In this document: in pieces, positions 58,201 through 61,500 of the stretch
Layout: every line of letters begins with the position of its first letter
How positions within the stretch are numbered: the stretch's first letter is position 1
DNA from: Amycolatopsis vancoresmycina
Lineage (GTDB): Bacteria; Actinomycetota; Actinomycetes; Mycobacteriales; Pseudonocardiaceae
Direction: 5' to 3'
NCBI RefSeq assembly: GCF_000716785.1
Contig: NZ_JNYY01000003.1
Location: forward strand, 124,001 to 188,000
DNA length: 64,000 nucleotides
Made by a program: the position numbers and the translations under genes
Notes under the pieces: generated by a model
Databases searched by the model: none
Told to the model about the DNA's origin: nothing
The model's input: the letters and a program-made list of their open reading frames with translations, nothing else

Positions 58201-58489
58201 GAACCTGCCCGCGACGCTCGTGTTCGACCACCCGTCGCCCTCGGCGCTGGCCCGGCACCTGACGGCCGAGCTGCGGGCCGACGAGCCCGCGCCGCGGGGC
58301 GTCGACGGGCTGCTCGACGAGCTGAGCCGCGTCGGGGCCGGCTTGGGCGAGGCCGACCGGGCCCGCGTCGCCGAGCAGCTGCGGCTGCTCACCGCGGGCT
58401 GGGCGGGCGAACCGGCCGCCCCGAGCCTCGAAACCGCCAGCGACGAGGAAATGTTCGACCTCCTCGGCAAAGAGTTCGGCATCTCCTGA
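43259..58489 (+). CDS. Type I modular polyketide synthase, subunit E: three malonyl modules, first fully reducing
   Basis: 5076 residues. N-terminal docking MSEQDKLLEYLKRVTADLH..., whose helix LHQTRQRLQAAE is the same as in subunit B. Order: [KS-AT-DH-ER-KR-ACP]-[KS-AT-KR-ACP]-[KS-AT-KR-ACP]-dock. All three ATs have GHSIGE and HAFHS (malonyl) and share the DNA around RSEERALL and LSTVH (45731, 51800, 56360), evidence of internal duplication. All KRs carry LDD. Modules E2 and E3 have GFTSL instead of GFDSL at the phosphopantetheine site. An 81-residue insertion lies in the DH and a three-copy repeat in the second KR. The C-terminal region (about residues 5009-5076) ends MFDLLGKEFGIS. The start of F follows after 32 bases. 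Confidence 0.97.
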   Translation: MSEQDKLLEYLKRVTADLHQTRQRLQAAEAAEQEPIAIISLACRYPGGVASPEDLWDLVAGGTDAMAGFPEDRGWDVERMYGAEGARAVEGGFVDDAASFDPGLFGISPREALAMDPQQRLLLETSWELLERGRLDPFSLRGSRTGVFIGANASGYSSTLQAAAGSEGYLLTGEAPSVMSGRLSYTFGLEGPSITVDTACSSSLVALHWACQALRQDECGLALAGGVTVMVSPLAFAEFSRQRGLAADGRCKSFADAADGTGWGEGVGLVLLERLSDARRNGHEILGVIRGSAVNSDGASNGLTAPNGPSQQRVIRAALANAGLSTSDVDAVEAHGTGTALGDPIEAQALLATYGQDRPADRPLWLGALKSNIGHTQSASGIAGVIKMVLALRHELLPRTLHVDAPSSEVDWSAGAVELLTAARPWPAGDVPRRAGVSAFGVSGTNVHVIVEEAPAAVTPPPAAPAAGLLPWVISGASAAAVRAQARRLLAADPDPVDGGYSLAITRAALGHRAVVLGTDRDSLRDGLTRLAEGEDVTGAADPDALLAVLFTGQGAQRAGMGAGLYARFPVYASAFDAVLAHFSPSLREAFDDAELLDRTEFTQPALFAVEVALFRLVESFGVRPDFVAGHSIGEISAAHVAGVLSLEDACRLVSARASLMQALPAGGAMVSIAAPESSVDLPEGVSIAAVNGPESVVISGVEAAVLAVAAEFAERGVKTKRLAVSHAFHSPLMDPMLAGFRAVAESLTYHPATIPVISNVSGALAAPFTADYWVRHVREAVRFADGMATLEAEGARIFLELGPDGVLSALAGGTAVPALRRDRSEERALLSALSTVHAHGVDVDWAAFFPGGRRVDLPPYAFQRERFWPRGGAVQGDAGSLGLGALDHPLLGAAVSLAGHDGVVFTGRLSLETQPWLAGHALGGAVLVPGTALLELAIRAADQVGCDVVDELTLEAPLVLPERGGVAVQVFVGPADGAGRRELTLHARPDDGAAPGQDTWTRHASGLLATGVPQAPEPAQWPPPGARRLPFDGLYDQLAGLGFTYGPAFKGLQSVWRRGEETFAEVALPEEFRAEAEKFGLHPALLDAALHPLGLAAPPAATAVGSGGGAAEPGFAAPAADGAEPASASIVGSAPATASAANPTGVGFAAPAADGANPADPTGTNPAASTTPTTGGMPFSWSGVSLHATGATALRVRLSPAGDSAVSVTVHDQSGGPVASVDSLVLRPISTATTPSAPDSSLFRLDHTPIPAGPRTEAVVLAPNPFALDLPEVSDLDTQTAVFAAIDGRDVRASTHQALVLVQSWLAADRPGRLVVVTRDADTDPAAAAVRGLVRSAQSEHPGRFQLLDLDHTPPPELATLPAEPQVAVRDGAFTAPRLVRAHTGALTVPGEPWRLTATGGTLDGLALRPAPPQPLEPGQVRVAVRAAGVNFRDVLIALGMYPDPAAVLGSEAAGVVTEVAPDVTELKAGDRVFGLFTGAFGPTATTDARLLAPVPDGWTFAQAASVPVAFVTAYYALFDLGGLEAGQSVLVHAAAGGVGMAAVQLARWKNAEVFATASPAKQDAVRALGVDHIASSRDLEFATQFEPVDVVLNSLTGPFTDASLGLLKPGGRFLEMGKTDLRDPAGVTYRPFDLGDPGPDRIQEILRDLLTLFAERAIEVLPARAWDIVRAPDAFRFISQAKHVGKNVLTIPATPDPDGTVLVTGGTGTLGGLLARHLVTTHGVKNLLLTSRRGLDAPGAAELVAELTDGGANVRVESCDVTDRAALAALLGPVHLTGVVHTAGVLDDGVLDSLTPDRLDAVIGPKVDAALNLHELTRDRDLAWFALYSSLAGVAGAAGQANYAAANAALDALATRRRAEGLPGVSLAWGQWAEASGMTGSLGDEDLSRIARSGIGALGTAEALALFDAALVAGAGCVVPVRVDLAALRAQAEHLPALWHSLVRVRTRRAAGPASGTDGLAARLAGLGGDDVRRFLLDLVRTHVAAVLGHDGADAVEPQKAFKDLGFDSLTAVELRNRLTAVTGLRLPATVVFDHPNPQALAALLQGELAGDDRPAAKAVTAVVDGDPIAIVAMSCRYPGDVTSPEDLWRLVETGGDALTPLPADRGWDLAALGAAEGGFVHDAGGFDAEFFGISPHEALAMDPQQRLLLEISWEALERAGIDPRSLRGSSTGVFVGAAHQAYGSGVAEVADGVEGHLLTGNATSVVSGRVSYTFGFEGPAVSVDTACSSSLVALHWAVQALRRGECDLALAGGVAVMAQPGMFVEFDRQGGLASDGRCKAFAEAADGTGWGEGAGLVLLERLSDARRHGHEVLALVRGSAVNSDGASNGLTAPNGPSQQRVIRAALAGAGLTPSEVDAVEAHGTGTTLGDPIEAQALLDTYGQDREEPLQLGSLKSNIGHTQAAAGVAGVIKVVMALRHGVLPKTLHVDAPSSRVDWESGAIELLTEARRWPETGRPRRAGISSFGISGTNAHTIIEQAPPAPPEAEPAVPSGVVPWLLSARDADALAAQAERLRAHVEARPELAPVDIGFSLTGRAALEHRAVVLGGDRAELLAALENLAVTGIARPDRRLAVLFTGQGAQRAGMGSGLYERFPVYAAAFDAVLAHFSPSLREAFEDAELLDRTEFTQPALFAVEVALFRLVSSFGVRPDFVAGHSIGEITAAHVAGVLSLEDACRLVSARASMMQALPSGGAMVSIAAPESAITLTEGVSIAAVNGPESVVISGDEAEVLAIAAQFPKTKRLPVSHAFHSPLMDPMLADFRAVAETLTYHPAEIPVLSNVSGALAPLFSADYWVRHVRETVRFADGITTLKAAGADVFLELGPDGVLSAMVDGIAISALRRDRSEERALLSALSTAHVHGVEVDWAPLVAGGRRVDLPTYAFRHRNYWLAAEPGAATGSDSGFWEVVRRGKLAAELELAEEVAEAVTPALSAWYRRRTQESTVDSWRYGTTWRPVPAEKAALTGHWLLVVPEAAEPGVVAEIARTIIERGARITPVRIDPLLPRAEFTSRLREVLAGSEVDGAPIPADGRGAAAGAALESGPILAADGGGAAAGAAVDGAPIPPNDGRGTAAAPAVDGILSLLALTEAGHGAAAGTATLLQALGDLETTGRLWCLTRGAVAAGRADRVDAPAQAQVWGLGRTAAMEYPQRWGGLVDLPAELDDRARARLAAVLTGTEDEVALRPSGVFARRLERRSATPAKAWQPRGTVLVTGGTGALGAQVARRLAAGGAERLVLLSRRGPAAPGAAELERELTALGCETEIVACDAADRDALAAVLPADLRAVVHAAGVLDDGVIDSLTPERFDAVLRAKATAAENLSALTSGLDAFVLFSSMAGAFGAAGQGTYAAANAHLDALAQQRHAAGLPAVSIAWGPWAGDGMAAGDADTRRRLRAAGVGALEPGLALDALALEAAADAPVAVVADLDWDVYLPALRAVRPRPLFAGFGESLESPQETETAGLLTGLSEEDADRKVLELTRTHVAAVLGYPDVAAVDAERAFSDSGFTSLTAVELRNRLDAATGLSLPATLVFDHPTPAALARHLHRELLGRHPEPAAAGPAPVRADEPIALVAMGCRFPGSVATPEDLWRLVADGVDAMTGLPEDRGWDLGALYDPDPGKSGHSYVRDGGFLDTAAEFDAAFFGISPREALAMDPQQRLLLEITWEVFERAGIDPQSLRGSRTGVFAGTNGQDYAGLLGAAGEEVGGFIGTGNAAAVVSGRLAYAFGLEGPALTVDTACSSSLVAIHLAAQALRRGECDLALAGGATVMSTPATFVEFSRQRGLASDGRCKAFADAADGTGWGEGAGLVLLERLSDARRNGHRVLAVVRGSAVNSDGASNGLTAPNGPSQQRVIRAALADAGLSTSDVDAVEAHGTGTKLGDPIEAQALLATYGQDRETPLWLGSVKSNIGHTQAAAGIAGVIKMVMAMRHGVLPRTLHIDAPSSQVDWSAGSVELLTETREWVAGRPRRAGVSAFGVSGTNAHLVLEAGEPEPPSPAPPGLTVWPLSAKDEQALREQATRLRAALGEDASAAEVGRTLATGRAALAHRAVVVGDRDQLLAGLADLDDAVCGTAVPGGRLAVLFTGQGAQRAGMGRELYDRYPVFADAFDAVCAEFDGLLDAPLREVVFDGGDRLDRTGYTQPALFAVEVALHRLVTAWGVYPDFVAGHSIGELVAAHVAGVLTLPDACRLVAARASLMQALPAEGAMVSIAAPESAVTLTEGVSIAAVNGPESVVISGEEAAVLAIAAEFAERGVKTKRLTVSHAFHSPLMDPMLEDFRAVAETLTYHPAKIPVLSNVSGALAEPFTGEYWVRHVREAVRFADGVETLKAAGVSVFLELGPDGVLSAMVGGATAVPALRRDRSEERALLTALSTVHVHGVDVDWAAFYPPARPVDLPTYPFRRQRFWPEPAPAAPMSEVDTEFWKAVEGEDLDSLGSLLGLDGDQRAAVASALPALSGWRRETRASSDAWRYRVVWRKLRDTHAAVSGDWLFVLPETLADPSAATAVAGAFATSGARPLVVRVPEDADRITVAKLVEAKLAEEGATPVGALSLLAFAAGAPASPVAAGLPQTLALVQGLGDAGVTAPLWCATRGAVATADSEPVADPAQAQFWGFGRTVAMEHPNRWGGLVDLPETLTSEDGERLCAVLATGGEDEIAVRPAGVFARRLVRDHRVGPQWTPRGTVLVTGGTGALGGHVTRWLLDHGAEHVVLASRRGGEAPDDRVTVVACDVADRDAVAALLAEHPVSAVVHAAGVLDDGVVDTLTGDRFAAVLRAKVTGARTLDELTGDLDAFVLFSSLAGAVGAAGQANYAAANAELDALAQRRRASGRAAVSIAWGPWAGEGMAAENAERMRRAGVTPLPAAAAAAALGRITRSQVVADIDWDTYPSARPLYAELAPATPVAEAPVSLGDRLAGLSAADAGDLVLDVVREHVAAVLGHGRAADVAPDRAFSETGFTSLTAVELRNRLDRVTGLNLPATLVFDHPSPSALARHLTAELRADEPAPRGVDGLLDELSRVGAGLGEADRARVAEQLRLLTAGWAGEPAAPSLETASDEEMFDLLGKEFGIS
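43364..49410 (+). other. Module E1: KS-AT(malonyl)-DH-ER-KR(B1)-ACP, fully reducing
   Basis: KS Cys 200 (43856-43858), with IISLACRYPGG at its start. AT Ser 632 (45152-45154), HAFHS 45437-45451. DH His 921 (46019-46021) in LAGHALGGAVLVP (most here read LADH), Asp 1088 (46520-46522), then an insertion of about 70 residues before MPFSWSGV. ER about residues 1388-1695 with HAAAGGVGM (from 47858). KR: GGTGTLGG, LDD 48620-48628, Ser in YSSLAG, Tyr 1845 (48791-48793); B1. ACP Ser 2011 (49289-49291). Expected to give a saturated two-carbon unit if the enlarged DH folds normally. Confidence 0.93.
46547..46789 (+). repeat. Ala/Pro/Gly-rich 81-residue insertion with internal repeat in DH of module E1
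   Basis: The insertion sits between the catalytic Asp segment (LLDAALHPLGLA) and PFSWSGV of the second hot-dog fold, where other DHs here have about ten residues. The segment GFAAPAADGA occurs twice: 46601-46629 and 46700-46728 share 26 to 27 of 29 bases and are exactly 99 bases apart, so a 33-codon unit was duplicated. Weaker echoes (GSGGGAAEP, GSAPATAS) flank it. Confidence 0.8.
49469..53920 (+). other. Module E2: KS-AT(malonyl)-KR(B1)-ACP
   Basis: KS Cys 2230 (49946-49948); the usual ISPREALAMD reads ISPHEALAMD. AT Ser 2660 (51236-51238), HAFHS 51509-51523, with the short QFPKTKRL loop. Dimerization element 51971-52096. KR: GGTGALG (near 52904), LDD 53147-53155, Tyr 3352 (53312-53314), Ala at the B2-Pro position; B1, D-hydroxyl. 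A three-copy tandem repeat lies in its structural subdomain. ACP Ser 3512 (53792-53794) in SGFTSL. Confidence 0.93.
52331..52498 (+). repeat. Three-copy 18-19-codon tandem repeat inside KR of module E2
   Basis: Units at 52331-52384 (54 bases, VDGAPIPADGRGAAAGAA), 52385-52441 (57 bases, LESGPILAADGGGAAAGAA) and 52442-52498 (57 bases, VDGAPIPPNDGRGTAAAPA) follow head to tail, and a fourth start VDGILSLL begins the regular strand. Frame is kept. The site is the same loop before the (I/L)SLL strand that carries the repeat in module C1, pointing to a loop tolerant of slippage-driven growth. Confidence 0.88.
53975..58275 (+). other. Module E3: KS-AT(malonyl)-KR(B1)-ACP
   Basis: KS Cys 3743 (54485-54487). 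AT Ser 4174 (55778-55780) in GHSIGELVAAH, HAFHS 56063-56077, with the longer loop EFAERGVKTKRL. Dimerization element 56531-56670. KR: GGTGALGG, LDD 57542-57550, Tyr 4817 (57707-57709), Ala at the B2-Pro position; B1. ACP Ser 4965 (58151-58153) in TGFTSL, with Thr in place of the Asp before the phosphopantetheine Ser. Expected product is a D-hydroxyl next to a CH2. Confidence 0.93.
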
Positions 58490-58509
58490 CCCGGCGCCCG
58501 CGACTGCAT

Positions 58510-58513
58510 GGAG
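58510..58513 (+). promoter_or_regulatory. Ribosome binding site of subunit F
   Basis: GGAG lies 8 bases before ATG 58522 in the 32-base gap after gene E. No promoter or hairpin is seen in the gap, which supports co-transcription with E. Confidence 0.6.
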
Positions 58514-58521
58514 TGAAGACG

Positions 58522-61500
58522 ATGGACAACGAGGAGAAGCTCCGCTACTTCCTCAAGCGGGTCACGGCCGATCTGCAGGACACCCGCCGCCGGCTGCAGG
58601 AGGCGCAGGCCACCGAGCCGGTCGCGATCGTCGGCCTCGGCTGCCGGTTCCCGGGCGGCGTCCGCACCCCGGCGCAGCTGTGGGACCTGGTCGAGCGCGG
58701 CCGGGACGCGATCTCCGGCTTCCCGGCGGACCGCGGCTGGGAACTCGGCTCGCTGTACGACCCGGACCCGGAGACACCGGGGACGTCGTACGTGCGCGAA
58801 GGCGGCTTCCTCGACGGCGTCGCGGACTTCGACGCCGGGTTCTTCGGCATCTCCCCGCGCGAAGCGCTGGCCATGGACCCGCAGCAGCGGCTGCTGCTGG
58901 AGACGTCGTGGGAAGCCCTGGAGCACGCCGGGATCCGGCCGCCGTCGCTCAAGGGCAGCCGCACGGGCGTCTTCGTCGGCTCCAACGGCCAGGACTACGG
59001 CACCCTCATGCTCGGCTCCGCCGAGGCCCTCGAAGGACACCTGGCGACGAGCAACGCCGCGAGTGTCCTTTCCGGACGCGTCGCGTACGCGTTCGGCCTG
59101 GAGGGACCGACGCTCACGGTCGACACGGCGTGCTCGTCGTCGCTGGTCGCGCTGCACCTGGCGGTGCAGGCGCTGCGGCAGGGGGAGTGCGACCTCGCGC
59201 TGGCCGGCGGCGTCACCGTGCTGCCGACACCGGGCTCGTTCATCGCGTTCAGCCGCCTGCGCGGCCTGGCCCCCGACGGCCGGTGCAAGGCGTTCGCCGA
59301 ATCCGCCGACGGCACCTCGTGGGGCGAGGGCAGCGGCGTGGTCGTGGTGGAACGCCTGGCCGACGCGCGCCGCCACGGCCACCCGGTGCTGGCCGTCGTC
59401 CGCGGTTCGGCGGTGAATTCGGATGGGGCGTCCAACGGGTTGACCGCGCCGAACGGTCCGTCGCAGCAGCGGGTGATCCGGACCGCGCTGGCCGACGCTC
59501 GTTTGTCCACTTCGGACGTCGACGTGGTCGAGGCGCACGGCACCGGAACGACGTTGGGCGATCCGATCGAGGCCCAGGCGCTGCTGGCGACCTACGGCCA
59601 GGAGCGGGAAACGCCGCTGTGGCTGGGGTCGGTGAAGTCGAACATCGGCCACACCCAGGCCGCGGCCGGGGTCGCCGGGGTGATCAAGATGGTCATGGCG
59701 ATGCGGCACGGCGTCCTGCCGCCGACGCTGCACGTCGACGAACCGTCGTCGCGGGTCGACTGGTCGGCGGGGTCGGTGGAGCTGCTGACCGAGCGCCGCG
59801 AGTGGCCGTCGGACCGGCCGCGGCGGGCCGCGGTCTCGGCGTTCGGCATGAGCGGCACCAACGTGCACACGATCCTGGAACAGGCCGAAGACGTCCCGGC
59901 CGCCGGCCCCGACGAGCCCGGCCGGGTCGTCCCGTGGGTGCTGTCGGCCCGCTCGCCCGAGGCGCTGCGCGCCCAGGCCGCCGCGCTCGCCGGCGTCGCC
60001 GGGCCGATCGGCGACGTCGGCCTTTCGCTGGCCTCGACCCGGTCCGCGTTCGACCACCGCGCGGTGGTCGTCGGCGACCGCGACGGGCTCACGGCCGGGC
60101 TCGCGGCCCTGGCCGGGGACGTGCCCGCGCCCGCCGTCGTCAAGGGAACGGCCGAGGCGGGCAAGGTCGCGATGGTGTTCCCCGGCCAGGGTTCCCAATG
60201 GGCCGGGATGGCCGTGGACCTCCTGGCGGAGTCGCCGGTGTTCGCCGCGCGGATGGCCGGCTGCGCGGATGCCCTGTCGTCCTTTGTGGACTGGACGCTG
60301 ACCGACGTAATCCGCGACGCCGCGATGCTGGAACGCGTCGACGTCGTGCAGCCCGCGTTGTTCGCGGTGATGGTCTCCCTCGCGGAACTCTGGCGCTCGT
60401 ACGGCGTCGAGCCCGCCGCGGTCGTCGGGCATTCGCAAGGGGAGATCGCCGCCGCCGTGGTCTCCGGTGCACTGTCCCTTGAGGACGGTGCCCGCGTGGT
60501 GGCGTTGCGCAGCCAGGCGATCCTCGCGCTCGCGGGCGGCGGTGGCATGCTCTCGATCGCCGAGCCCGCCGACGCGGTGGCGGCCCGGATCGCGCCCTGG
60601 GGCGAGCGGTTGTCGGTCGCCGCGATCAACGGCCCGGCCGCGGTGGTCGTCTCCGGCGCCCCGGACGCGCTCGACGAACTCCTGGCCGCCTGCACCGATG
60701 TCCGCGCGAAGCGGGTTCCGGTGGACTACGCCTCCCATTCGCCGCAGGTGGAACGCCTCCGCGACCGCCTCCTCGACGCACTGGCCCCGATCCGCCCGGG
60801 CCGGACCACGACCGGGTTCTTCTCGACGGTCACCGGCACCTGGCTCGACGGCCCCGAGCTGGACGCCGGGTACTGGTACGCCAACCTCCGCCGCCCGGTC
60901 CGGCTCGACACCGCCGTGGAAGCCCTGGCCGGCCAGGGCTTCCGGACCTTCGTCGAAGCCTCGCCGCACCCCGTGCTGACCATGGCGATCGGCGGCGGCG
61001 AGGTGACCGCGCTCGGCTCGCTGCGCCGTGACGACGGCGGCCTCGCCCGCTTCCACACCTCCCTGGCCGACGCCTGGGTGCACGGCGTCGACGTCCGGTG
61101 GGACGACGCGTTCCCCGGCGCCTGCCGCACCGAGCTGCCCACCTACGCGTTCCAGCACGAACGCTACTGGCCGCGGCTGGTCTCCGCCGGTGACGCGAGC
61201 GGCCTCGGCCTGACGTCGGCGCAGCACCCGCTGCTCGGCGCGGTGGTCGCGCTGGCGGGCTCGGGCGGCGCGGTGCTGACCGGCAAGCTGTCGCTGTCCG
61301 GCCTGCCGTGGCTGGCCGACCACCGCGTCGGCGGCGATATCCTGGTGCCGGGCACGGCGTTCGTCGAACTCGCCCTCCGCGCCGGGGACCAGGTCGGCCG
61401 CCGGGCCCTCGAAGAGCTGACCCTGGAGACGCCCCTGGTCCTGCCCGCGCAGGGCGGCGTGCACGTCCAGGTTTCGGTGACGGAGGACGGCGAGCTGGCG